A stretch of DNA of 7,771 nucleotides from an uncultured Holophagaceae bacterium (GTDB taxonomy: Bacteria > Acidobacteriota > Holophagae > Holophagales > Holophagaceae). The stretch covers positions 1 to 7,771 of the forward strand of contig CAITBU010000363.1 in the NCBI GenBank assembly GCA_903890595.1. The letters run 5' to 3'. Below are positions 1 to 6,687 of this stretch, in pieces. Below the pieces are notes generated by a model. It ran no database searches. It was not told the DNA's origin and saw nothing but the letters and a program-made list of their open reading frames with translations. A program made the position numbers and the translations under genes. Positions within the stretch are counted from its first letter, which is position 1. The number at the start of each line of letters is the position of its first letter.

Positions 1-98
1 AGATCGTCCCCGGCCTCGCCTTCCCCATCGGCGTCGGCGCCAGCAAAGGCGAAAAAGCCGTGTTCCTCTATCTCAGCTTCGAGCACCCCTTCAAGTAG
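1..98 (+). CDS. 3' end of an unidentified protein gene (possible outer-membrane beta-barrel C-terminus)
   Basis: An open frame enters from the left edge (first complete codon at 3) and ends with TAG at 96-98, giving the last 31 residues of a protein. The tail alternates hydrophobic residues (AVFLYLSFEHPFK), which resembles the terminal strand of an outer-membrane beta-barrel; such proteins commonly end in or next to an aromatic residue. Codon use is GC-rich like the rest of the window. The family cannot be named from so short a piece. The gene points toward the converging TonB receptor gene, and I see no clear hairpin-plus-T-tract terminator after it. The reading frame is fairly secure; the barrel interpretation is inference. 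Confidence 0.6.
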   Translation, partial: IVPGLAFPIGVGASKGEKAVFLYLSFEHPFK

Positions 99-170
99 GG
101 GCACGCCGCGCGAGACCAAAAGGCTTCGGGTTGGTTGTCCTAGCTCCGCCAGTTGCGGGCTTCAAGGATC

Positions 171-252
171 TCCACCAAGGACACCAAGGAAAAGCCTGCG
201 CCGACAGGGCCTCCGGCCTCCGCCCGCAGGGCGCCTTCGTGAACTTAGTGGA
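171..252. repeat. Imperfect palindromic intergenic repeat with 9-bp tandem arms
   Basis: The left arm at 172-189 is two 9-mers, CCACCAAGG and ACACCAAGG, differing at one base. The right arm at 234-251 is CCTTCGTGAACTTAGTGG, and its reverse complement matches the left arm at 14 of 18 positions. Inside lies a perfect 6-bp stem, CCTGCG (195-200) with CGCAGG (225-230). The whole can fold into one long imperfect hairpin. Sequences of the CCACCAAGGACACCAAGG type are, to my knowledge, seen between genes in a range of environmental bacterial genomes, with no established function. Confidence 0.65.
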
Positions 253-267
253 GCGCCTTTTCACTGG

Positions 268-316
268 GCCTTCCTCTGCGCCCCTCCGCTCCCCTCGTCC
301 TTTCTCCGCGAGAGTA
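268..316. repeat. Degenerate GCGCAGAGG-type intergenic repeat
   Basis: Read on the minus strand, this C/T-rich tract contains CTCGCGGAGAAAGGACGAG followed by GGGGAGCGGAGGGGCGCAGAGG. It has the character of a decayed tandem array of short (about 9-11 bp) GCGCAGAGG-like units. It directly follows the palindromic repeat at 171-252, so the two may be parts of one composite element. Copy number and boundaries cannot be judged from one window. Confidence 0.4.
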
Positions 317-352
317 TTTTTCTTTCCCACCAACCCCCGAAGCAGCCGAGGC

Positions 353-2737
353 TCAGAACTTCCACTTCACCCGCACCGCCAAGGTCCGGGGTGGGATGAC
401 GTGGGTGCCACCAAAGATGCTCAGGAAGTTGTAGAGGCCTTTCTCGTCCGTGGCGTTGAGCAGGTCCGCCGCAACGGTGACCTGCCGGCGGCCTGCCAGC
501 TTCCAGGCCTGGCTCAGGCTCAGGTTCCAGGTGGTGCGGGGTGCCACGCGCCAGGTGCCCTCTGAGTCTTGGCGGACATAAGCGCCACCGAAGGCGTAGT
601 CGGCGTTCCCAGCCACCGCTGCCGGATCCTGTGCCACCAGCCCCGAGTCGTAGCGGCCATTCACCTGCGCCGTGACACCGTCCCGCTCGAAGACGAGCCC
701 CAGCTGGGCACTGAGCTTCTGGTCATGGTCGATGAGAAAGCGCTCCCCCGCTGCGGCCTCCGGAGCCTCCAGCTGCAGGCCGCCCACCAGGGGCGCCTGG
801 AACACCGCTCGGGTGCGCCCCAGGCTGAGGAAGGCAGACCAGCCGTTCACAGGCACCAGGTCCAGGCGCAGGTTCATGCCGTGGAAGAGGCCCCGCTCCG
901 CAGCCACCGGGAAGAGGATGCCCGTGTTGAGGAACTGGGCATTGTCCCCGGCATTGCGGCTGCGCTTCTCCCAGTACTCCACCATCACCCGCCCGAGCTT
1001 GCCCAGCTGCTGCTCGATGCCGTAGCTGAAGGAGTGCTGCAGCTCGGGCCGCAGAGGCTGGCGGGGCGTGCCCGCGAAGGGGCCGAGGTCCCAGGCCTGC
1101 TGGGACATGGCCAGGGCCAGGTTCTCGTGCTCCCGCAGGATCAGCAGCCGGTCGTAGCTGGCGCGCAGCACCGTACCCGACGGGTCGATGCGATAGCTCA
1201 GTCCCACCCGTGGCTGCAGCTGGCTGTCGGCGACCTCCGCCACAGTGTAGGTGTCGTGGCGCAGACCCAGGGCCAGGAACAGCGCTCCCAGGTGGACGTC
1301 GTTCTGCACAAAGGCCGAGGTCAGCGTGGGGGTGAGGCGGGCGCTGAAGTGGAAGAGGTGCCCGCCCCCCGCCGGGGTGTAGCGATGCAGAGGATCCGCC
1401 GGATCAGGGGCCAGGGCGTCATCCGTGAGGGCGAAGTCGAAGCGCTCGCTGAGGGGAAAGGCGATGCGCTGGAGACCCACCTTGGTGAGGTTCTCCTTGC
1501 CCCAGCGCTGGGTGAACGAGGCTTGAACACCCAGGTTGCCCAGGGTGCGGTCCTGGCTCACCCAGGTGGGAAAGTCCGTCTGGCTACCGGTGAAGCCCTC
1601 GGCCAGCTCCCGGGTGGGCCGCAGGTCAGCCCGGGAGGTGCGACCGAAGAGTGCTGCCTCCAGGCTCTGGGTGGGGCTGAAGAGGTGGGCCCAGGCCAGG
1701 CTGGCACTGGCATCGGAGGTCCCCACCCTGGGGTCCTGGCCCCGGGCCTGCTGGGAGGCCAGGTTCGCCACTTGGCGCTCCGTGCGACCACCTGACAGCG
1801 AGAAGCGCAGGGTGTCCTGGCTGCCCAGGAGCCAGTCGAAGCGGGAAAACAGCCGCCCGGTCCGCCCCTGGTTGTGCAGGTTCTGGAACGAGACCGGGTC
1901 CAGGAAGCGGTCGCTCTCACTGGCGGCGCCACTCACAAACCAGCCGAAGGTGTCCTGGCCGCCCCGGGCATTGAAGCCGGCCTCGGCGGTGCGGAAGCGC
2001 GCCACCCCGAAGGAAGCTTCGCCTTCGAAGCCGTCCGGCGTGCCCAGGCCCGACTTGGTGGTGAGGTTCACCACCACCACGGGCTTGCCACCGTACTCCG
2101 CCGAGATGCCGCCCGTGATGACCTCCATGCTCTCCACCTGGGAGGGGTCCAGGCTGTTGCTGAAGGTGGCGTGGAGCTGGTCCGAGACCGGAATCCCGTC
2201 CACCACATAGGTCATCTGCCCGTGGCTGCCCCGGAAGTGGAAGCGGCCATTCTCATCGGCGATGAAGCCGGGCGTGGCCAGGAGGATGCTCTCCATGGCG
2301 CGGCTCTGCACGGCCGCCGGCATGCGCTCGATGCTGCTCTTGTCGATGTCCAGGTGCGTGGACGGGTGGTCCTCCACCAGGCGCAGGTTCTCCTCAATGA
2401 CCACCACCGCCCCCTCGGGCTGCAGGGCGACGGGGACCACCAGGGGCAGCTGGCTGTGGACATCCACATCCAGGTGGGCGGGCAGCAGGCCTGAGGCCCG
2501 GGTATCCAGGTGGTAGGTGTTGAAGGGCACGTTCTGGAAGGTATAGACCCCCTTGGCGTCGCTCCGCACCTGCTGGCGGTAGCCCGAGACCGGGTTGGAT
2601 AGCAGCAGGCTGGCCCCCGCCACGGGCCGACCCTGGTCATCCGCAACTCGGCCCGTCACCACCCCACTGGCAGCGGCCCCCAAAAAGGGAGCAACCATCA
2701 GGGCCAGAAGGCCAACGCGAAAAGGATGTGAGGACAT
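353..2737 (-). CDS. TonB-dependent receptor with N-terminal carboxypeptidase-regulatory-like domain (Oar-like)
   Basis: This 794-residue protein is an outer-membrane active transporter or receptor that would draw energy from TonB-ExbB-ExbD. Residues 1 to about 24 form a signal peptide (basic start, hydrophobic core, AAAS end). Residues about 25-110 match a carboxypeptidase-regulatory-like beta-sandwich (GRVADDQGRPVAGASLLLSN, then DAKGVYTFQNVP). Residues about 115-230 are the plug, with FRGSHGQMTYVVDGIPVSD, VESMEVITGGISAEYGG and NLTTKSG. The rest is a beta-barrel of about 560 residues ending in VKWKF with the terminal phenylalanine usual for such proteins. The ATG at 2737 is preceded by GGAG (2745-2748) 7 nt away. 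The gene diverges from the efflux genes and may share regulation with them. The substrate is unknown: nothing in the sequence identifies a siderophore, cobalamin or glycan ligand. No intact TonB box is obvious, though VVVIEEN near residue 111 sits where one would be expected. Confidence 0.92.
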   Translation of the reverse strand: MSSHPFRVGLLALMVAPFLGAAASGVVTGRVADDQGRPVAGASLLLSNPVSGYRQQVRSDAKGVYTFQNVPFNTYHLDTRASGLLPAHLDVDVHSQLPLVVPVALQPEGAVVVIEENLRLVEDHPSTHLDIDKSSIERMPAAVQSRAMESILLATPGFIADENGRFHFRGSHGQMTYVVDGIPVSDQLHATFSNSLDPSQVESMEVITGGISAEYGGKPVVVVNLTTKSGLGTPDGFEGEASFGVARFRTAEAGFNARGGQDTFGWFVSGAASESDRFLDPVSFQNLHNQGRTGRLFSRFDWLLGSQDTLRFSLSGGRTERQVANLASQQARGQDPRVGTSDASASLAWAHLFSPTQSLEAALFGRTSRADLRPTRELAEGFTGSQTDFPTWVSQDRTLGNLGVQASFTQRWGKENLTKVGLQRIAFPLSERFDFALTDDALAPDPADPLHRYTPAGGGHLFHFSARLTPTLTSAFVQNDVHLGALFLALGLRHDTYTVAEVADSQLQPRVGLSYRIDPSGTVLRASYDRLLILREHENLALAMSQQAWDLGPFAGTPRQPLRPELQHSFSYGIEQQLGKLGRVMVEYWEKRSRNAGDNAQFLNTGILFPVAAERGLFHGMNLRLDLVPVNGWSAFLSLGRTRAVFQAPLVGGLQLEAPEAAAGERFLIDHDQKLSAQLGLVFERDGVTAQVNGRYDSGLVAQDPAAVAGNADYAFGGAYVRQDSEGTWRVAPRTTWNLSLSQAWKLAGRRQVTVAADLLNATDEKGLYNFLSIFGGTHVIPPRTLAVRVKWKF

Positions 2738-2882
2738 GGTGTAGCTCCAGATAGAATTCTTTTCTATTTACGCCCTCCGGTCAACCAAGTTTATTTCTAT
2801 GTGCGACAGAGAGGGCACTAAACCAAGGGGCAGCAGCATCGAAGCCCAAGAGATCTGACGCCCTTGCTGGGAGGCCTTTGCT
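2738..2882. promoter_or_regulatory. Divergent promoter region between TonB receptor and efflux genes
   Basis: This intergenic region has an AT-rich core (about 2750-2800) that stands out from the GC-rich surroundings. It holds the start regions of two divergent genes. The rightward adaptor gene has a strong ribosome-binding site, GGGAGG at 2869-2874, 8 nt before its ATG. A weak rightward promoter candidate is TTTACG (2767-2772), 17 bp, TTTATT (2790-2795). Three copies of the hexamer TTCTAT or its complement fall here: ATAGAA at 2751-2756, TTCTAT at 2762-2767 and TTCTAT at 2795-2800. Promoter assignments are by eye and assume a sigma-70-like consensus. Confidence 0.55.
2756..2784 (-). promoter_or_regulatory. 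Candidate sigma-70-type promoter of the TonB receptor gene
   Basis: Reading the minus strand, TTGACC (complement of 2779-2784) matches the -35 consensus at 5 of 6 positions. It is followed by 17 bp and AAGAAT (complement of 2756-2761), which matches the -10 consensus at 4 of 6. The spacing is ideal, and the start codon lies about 18 nt past the -10 hexamer, so the leader would be very short. The -10 is flanked and overlapped by the inverted repeat ATAGAA-N5-TTCTAT (2751-2767), a plausible operator position. Confidence 0.45.
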
Positions 2883-4103
2883 ATGAAGCGCAAAAAACTG
2901 TGGATCTCGCTCGGGGCCCTTGCGGTGCTCCTCATTGGCGGGGTTGCCATCGCTGGGATGCAGGACAAGGGTCTTGGGGTCCAGGTGGCCACGGTGGGCA
3001 AGGAAAACCTCACCGCCAAGGTCAGCGCCAACGGCAAGGTCCAGGCCGTCACCAAGGCCGACATCTCCGCCAACGTCATGGGCCAGGTCACCCGCCTGGC
3101 GGTCAAGGAAGGGGACCGGGTCACCCGGGGCCAGTTCCTCATGGAGATCGATCCCCGCAGCGCCCGCGCCAACGCCGATGCCATGCAGGCCAACCTCCAG
3201 GCCGCCCAGTCCGACCTCATTTCCGTCACTGCCAACCTGGCTCAGGCCAAGTCCGACCTGGCCCGGGCCAAGGCCAACCGGGAGGCCGGCATCATCGCCG
3301 CCGCCGACTTCGAAAAGATCCGCACCGCCTTTGAGACCGCCACGGCCACCCAGGAGACCTCCCGGCGGCGCACGGAGCAGGCCAAGGCCAATGTGGCCCA
3401 GTCCCACGTGGGCCTCGGCAACTCCACCATCACCGCCCCCATGGACGGCGTGGTCACCGCCCGGCGCATCGAGCTGGGGGAGACCGCCGTACCCGGCATC
3501 CAGAACTCCGCCGGCACCGTGCTGGTGACCATCTCCGACATGAGCAAGGTGGAGGCCGAGATGGAAGTTGACGAAGCCTCGATCCCCAGCGTGAAGCTGG
3601 GCCAGGAGGCCCAGGTCCGCATCGACGCCTACCCCAACCAGACCTTCAAGGGTCAGGTCACCGAGGTCGGCGGCAGCCCCATGCTCAAGCTCAGCAGCAA
3701 CGAGGCCACCAAGTTCAAGGTGAAGGTCTGGATCAAGGATCCGCCCCTCACCATCAAGCCCGGGCTCTCCGCCCAGGCCGACATCTACACCGGCAGCCGC
3801 GACCAGGCCCTGGCGATCCCGTTCCAGTCCCTGGTCATGCGCGAGATCAAGCTCAAGCCCGGCGAGGTCCGCCAGCCCGGCGCCGCCCGCGAGGAAGAGG
3901 GCGTCTTCATCTCCGAGGGCGGCAAGGCCAAGTTCCTGGCGGTCAAGACCGGCCTCATGGGCGACCTCTCCGTGGAGGTCAGCTCCGGCCTCAAGGGCGG
4001 CGAGACCCTGATCACCGGCCCCAACCGCATCCTCCGGGACCTCAAGGGTGGCGAGAAGGTCCGGGCTGAGAAGGCCAAGCCCAAGGAAGAGGTCAAGCCA
4101 TGA
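2883..4103 (+). CDS. Periplasmic adaptor (membrane fusion) protein of an ABC efflux system, HlyD/MacA type
   Basis: This 406-residue protein would bridge inner-membrane permeases and an outer-membrane channel. Residues about 6-25 are one uncleaved transmembrane anchor (LWISLGALAVLLIGGVAIAG); the protein has no cysteine, so it is not a lipoprotein. Residues about 58-93 are the first lipoyl half (ISANVMGQVTRLAVKEGDRV), about 95-177 a coiled-coil hairpin rich in Ala, Gln, Lys and Glu, and about 180-218 the second lipoyl half (STITAPMDGVVTARRIELGE). A beta-barrel (about 220-300) and a membrane-proximal domain (about 305-395, with GLKGGETLITGPNRI) follow. The tail is Lys/Glu/Pro-rich. Domain order and length fit MacA-like adaptors paired with MacB-type permeases, as the next two genes are. 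The start is supported by GGGAGG 8 nt upstream. The cargo is unknown, and RND-type partnering is unlikely given the neighbours. Confidence 0.9.
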   Translation: MKRKKLWISLGALAVLLIGGVAIAGMQDKGLGVQVATVGKENLTAKVSANGKVQAVTKADISANVMGQVTRLAVKEGDRVTRGQFLMEIDPRSARANADAMQANLQAAQSDLISVTANLAQAKSDLARAKANREAGIIAAADFEKIRTAFETATATQETSRRRTEQAKANVAQSHVGLGNSTITAPMDGVVTARRIELGETAVPGIQNSAGTVLVTISDMSKVEAEMEVDEASIPSVKLGQEAQVRIDAYPNQTFKGQVTEVGGSPMLKLSSNEATKFKVKVWIKDPPLTIKPGLSAQADIYTGSRDQALAIPFQSLVMREIKLKPGEVRQPGAAREEEGVFISEGGKAKFLAVKTGLMGDLSVEVSSGLKGGETLITGPNRILRDLKGGEKVRAEKAKPKEEVKP

Positions 4104-4138
4104 GCCGGGACCGCGCCTTCGCCCACTGCCGAGCCTGA
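4100..4138 (+). other. 12-codon mini-ORF overlapping the adaptor stop (ATGA)
   Basis: An ATG at 4100-4102 overlaps the adaptor TGA (4101-4103) and opens a frame encoding MSRDRAFAHCRA before TGA at 4136-4138, 10 nt ahead of the permease 1 start. Overlapping ATGA is the usual arrangement for translational coupling of adjacent operon genes. The frame could carry ribosomes across the gap to permease 1, which lacks its own Shine-Dalgarno sequence. It could also be the leftover start of a deleted gene, or chance. No homology is recognisable in 12 residues. Confidence 0.25.
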
Positions 4139-4148
4139 ACCAGCTGTC

Positions 4149-5375
4149 ATGAACGCCGCCGAACTTCTCCGCGCGTCGCTCCGAGCGATCAAGGCGCACA
4201 CCCTCCGCAGCTTTCTGACGCTGCTGGGGGTCATCATCGGCGTGGCCACCATCGTGGCCGTGGTGGGGGTCATCTCCGGCCTCAACACCTACGTCAAAGA
4301 GAAGATCATCGTCCTGGCACCGGACGTCTTCATCATCGAAAAGTTCGGCATCATCCGGTCCCACAAAGAGTTCCTGCAGGCCGTGAAGCGCCCACCCATT
4401 TCCTGGAAGGAGTACGAGCGCCTGTCCAGCGGCATCCTCCAGCACGCCAGCCAGCTCAGCGCTGCGGCGGGCACCGCCATGCCCGTGAACAACGGGGACA
4501 AGCGGCTGCCCGACATCGTGGTCATCGGTGCCACCGCCAACTTCGCCGACCTCTTCCGCCTGGAGTTCGAGTCCGGGCGCTTCTTCAGCGACAGCGAGAA
4601 CCAGGCCAGCCACCCGGTGGCCGTCATCGGCGCCGACACCAAGGATGAGCTGTTCCCGCACCTGGATCCCGTGGGCAGGATCCTCCTGCTGCGGGGCCTG
4701 CCCTTCCGCATCATCGGCGTCATGCCCAAGCAGGGGCGCACCATCGGCTTCAGCCAGGACACCCGGGTCTACATCCCCCTGCAGGTCTACCGCAAGAACT
4801 TCATGCCGGCCAACCAGAGCCTGCAGCTGCACATCAAGGCCGAGGGTGGCGTCGAGGGCCTGGATGCCGCCCAGGACGAGGTGCGCGCCCTCTTCCGCGC
4901 CATGCGCCACACGCCCTTCCGCAGCCCCGACCCCTTCGGCATCCTCACCCAGGAGAGCCTCCAGCAGCTCTGGAAAGCCATCAGCAGCGCGGCCTTCGTG
5001 CTGCTCATGCTCATCTCCAGCGTGAGCCTTGGGGTGGGTGGCATCGTGATCATGAACATCATGCTGGTGAGCGTGGTGGAGCGCACCCAGGAGATCGGCG
5101 TGCGCATGGCCCTGGGCGCCAAGAAGCGCGACATCCGGCGCCAGTTCCTGCTGGAAGCTGCCCTGCTCTCCGCCGCCGGGGGCGTCATCGGCGTCCTGGT
5201 GGGTACCGCGGGGGCCTTCCTGGTGAAGGCCTTCTCCGGCTTCCCGGCCCAGATCACCCCGGGCATCGTGTTCACGGGCATCTTCGTCAGCACCCTGGTG
5301 GGCCTGGCGGCCGGGTTCCTGCCGGCCTACCGGGCCTCCAACCTCGTCATCATCGACGCGATCCGGGCGGAGTGA
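4149..5375 (+). CDS. ABC transporter permease, MacB/FtsX family (permease 1, no ATPase domain)
   Basis: This 408-residue inner-membrane protein has the four-helix MacB/FtsX layout. A first transmembrane helix at about 21-44 (SFLTLLGVIIGVATIVAVVG) is followed by a large periplasmic MacB-type core domain (about 45-275). Three helices come after it (about 278-306, 333-360 and 373-394). The conserved cytoplasmic segment ERTQEIGVRMALGA (311-324) sits between helices 2 and 3, where family members contact the ATPase. True MacB carries an N-terminal ATPase fused to this unit. Here Walker A and signature motifs are absent, so a separate ATPase is needed. The ATG at 4149 has no upstream Shine-Dalgarno match, and no alternative in-frame start exists back to the adaptor stop. 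Translation may therefore depend on coupling. It is paralogous to the next gene, from which it is separated by 2 bp. Substrate unknown. Confidence 0.9.
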   Translation: MNAAELLRASLRAIKAHTLRSFLTLLGVIIGVATIVAVVGVISGLNTYVKEKIIVLAPDVFIIEKFGIIRSHKEFLQAVKRPPISWKEYERLSSGILQHASQLSAAAGTAMPVNNGDKRLPDIVVIGATANFADLFRLEFESGRFFSDSENQASHPVAVIGADTKDELFPHLDPVGRILLLRGLPFRIIGVMPKQGRTIGFSQDTRVYIPLQVYRKNFMPANQSLQLHIKAEGGVEGLDAAQDEVRALFRAMRHTPFRSPDPFGILTQESLQQLWKAISSAAFVLLMLISSVSLGVGGIVIMNIMLVSVVERTQEIGVRMALGAKKRDIRRQFLLEAALLSAAGGVIGVLVGTAGAFLVKAFSGFPAQITPGIVFTGIFVSTLVGLAAGFLPAYRASNLVIIDAIRAE

Positions 5376-5377
5376 CC

Positions 5378-6667
5378 ATGGCCACCCACCGCAGCGGCTT
5401 CCGCGGCATCGGCACCGAGAACATCCGCTTCGCCTTCCGCGCCATGGTCTCCCAGAAGCTGCGCAGCTTCCTCACCCTGCTGGGCATCGTGGCCGGCGTG
5501 GCCACGGTCATCGCCATGGTGAGCTTCGTGTCCGGCTTCAACGCCGCCGTCACCGACAGCTTCAGCGCCTTCGGCACCACCCTGGTGCAGTTCCAGAAAT
5601 ACGAGCCCCGCTTCGGCGGCGGTGGCGGCCCCCTCCCTGAGGATCAGAAGCGGCGCCGCAACCTCACCATCGAGGACGCCGAGGCCCTCAAGCGCCTCTG
5701 CCCCCTGGTGCGGTCGGTCTCCCAGGAGCGCTACCTCCAGGGTGCCGCCGGGGCCTCCCTCACGGTGAAGACCCCCGAAGGCACCGAGGCCAGCGGCCCC
5801 ACCCTGGTGGGCACCAACCCCGACTACGCCCCCTCCAACAATGCCTTCGTGCAGGACGGTCGCTTCCTGGTGGAAGCCGACATCAGCCACAGCGCCCGCA
5901 CCTGCGTCATTGGGCCCGAGACCGCCACCGCCCTCTTCGGGCGCAAGGACCCCCTGGGCCGCACCCTGCTGCTCAACGGCATCGCCTTCAACGTGGTGGG
6001 CCTGCTGGAGAAGAAGGGCAGCTTCCTGGGCGGCGACGCCGACAACATCGTGCTCATCCCCATCAGCACCTTCGATGAGATGTTCCCCCAGATCAAGAAC
6101 GGGAACGGCGACAACCTGCACATCGCCACCGTGCCCAAGGACCCCAAGCGCATGTACGACATGATGGACCAGGAGGTGGCGGTGATGCGCGCCCGCCGCG
6201 GTCTGCGCGCCAGCCAGCCCAACGACTTCGCCATCTTCACCAGCGAGGCTTCGCTGAAGACCTTCCAGCAGATCACCGGCGGCATCGCCGGGGCCATGAT
6301 CCTCATCGCGGGCATCGCCCTGCTGGTGGGTGGCGTCGGCGTCATGAACATCATGCTGGTGAGCGTCACTGAGCGCACCCGGGAGATCGGCATTCGCAAA
6401 GCCCTGGGCGCCACCCGCAAAGACATCGCCATGCAGTTCCTGGTGGAGGCCGTGAGCCTCACGGGCGTGGGCGGCGCCATCGGCATCGCCGTGGGCCTCT
6501 CCATCGCCATGCTGGTGCGCCTGGTCTTCGAGTTCCCGGCGGCGGCCCCCCTCTGGAGCGTCGTCCTGGGCTTCGGCGTCAGCACCGCCGTGGGCCTGAT
6601 CTTCGGGTTGTGGCCCGCACTAAAAGCCGCCCGACAGAACCCCATCGAGGCCCTGCGGTACGAGTAA
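5378..6667 (+). CDS. ABC transporter permease, MacB/FtsX family (permease 2, no ATPase domain)
   Basis: This 429-residue permease has the same layout as its upstream neighbour. Helix 1 is at about 30-53 (SFLTLLGIVAGVATVIAMVS), the periplasmic core domain at about 54-295, and helices 2-4 at about 301-329, 355-381 and 392-413. The coupling segment ERTREIGIRKALGA lies at 332-345, and the C-terminus (PALKAARQNPIEALRYE) is typical of MacB-family permeases. No ATPase motifs are present. Early in the periplasmic part is a five-glycine run (80-84) followed by a charged stretch. The ATG at 5378 has GGAG (5369-5372) 5 nt upstream. A GTG at 5372 overlapping the previous stop (GTGA) is a possible alternative start adding two residues. 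With permease 1 it could form an asymmetric dimer, which is inference from tandem arrangement and paralogy. Confidence 0.9.
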   Translation: MATHRSGFRGIGTENIRFAFRAMVSQKLRSFLTLLGIVAGVATVIAMVSFVSGFNAAVTDSFSAFGTTLVQFQKYEPRFGGGGGPLPEDQKRRRNLTIEDAEALKRLCPLVRSVSQERYLQGAAGASLTVKTPEGTEASGPTLVGTNPDYAPSNNAFVQDGRFLVEADISHSARTCVIGPETATALFGRKDPLGRTLLLNGIAFNVVGLLEKKGSFLGGDADNIVLIPISTFDEMFPQIKNGNGDNLHIATVPKDPKRMYDMMDQEVAVMRARRGLRASQPNDFAIFTSEASLKTFQQITGGIAGAMILIAGIALLVGGVGVMNIMLVSVTERTREIGIRKALGATRKDIAMQFLVEAVSLTGVGGAIGIAVGLSIAMLVRLVFEFPAAAPLWSVVLGFGVSTAVGLIFGLWPALKAARQNPIEALRYE

Positions 6668-6687
6668 GCTGACTACTCACCGTCAGC
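6668..6687 (+). repeat. Short inverted repeat directly after permease 2 stop
   Basis: GCTGAC (6668-6673) and GTCAGC (6682-6687) form a perfect 6-bp stem around an 8-nt loop, starting at the base after the TAA stop. No T-tract follows, so it is not a convincing intrinsic terminator. It could slow decay or partly limit read-through into the carbonic anhydrase gene, or be chance. No promoter is visible in the remaining 42 bp before the next gene. Confidence 0.35.

Larger units (their letters stand above)
99..352. other. Non-coding region between convergent genes, carrying degenerate repeats
   Basis: This stretch lies between the stop of the left-edge gene and the stop of the TonB receptor gene, which read toward each other. 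No frame here has convincing coding character. It contains an imperfect long inverted repeat (171-252) followed by a C/T-rich tract (about 264-328), both described separately. No strong intrinsic terminator is visible for either converging gene. Confidence 0.7.

Noticed and set aside
300..352. Intrinsic terminator for the TonB receptor gene
   Set aside because: On the minus strand downstream of the stop there is no stable hairpin followed by a T-tract, only a weak CTCGG/TTCGGGG pairing.
131..565. Open frames on both strands across the left intergenic region
   Set aside because: They run through the repeat elements and into the antisense side of the TonB receptor, with no coding-like composition or convincing start.
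569..1795. 408-codon + strand open frame antisense to the TonB receptor
   Set aside because: The translation is low-complexity (Gly/Ala/Gln/Val-rich) and matches no family pattern. The minus strand carries signal peptide, plug and barrel features throughout.
4101..4151. Possible read-through fusion of adaptor and permease 1
   Set aside because: The two genes are in the same frame with only one TGA between them and a Pro/Ala-rich stretch (AGTAPSPTAEPEPAV) after it. However, the adaptor ends in the periplasm and the permease starts in the cytoplasm, so a direct fusion is topologically implausible, and 15 stop-free codons are common in GC-rich DNA.
2781..4910. 709-codon open frame on the minus strand, antisense to the adaptor and permease 1
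   Set aside because: It is a shadow of GC-rich codon use. Its translation is Gly/Asp/Leu/His-rich with no recognisable domain, while the opposite strand encodes clear adaptor and permease motifs.
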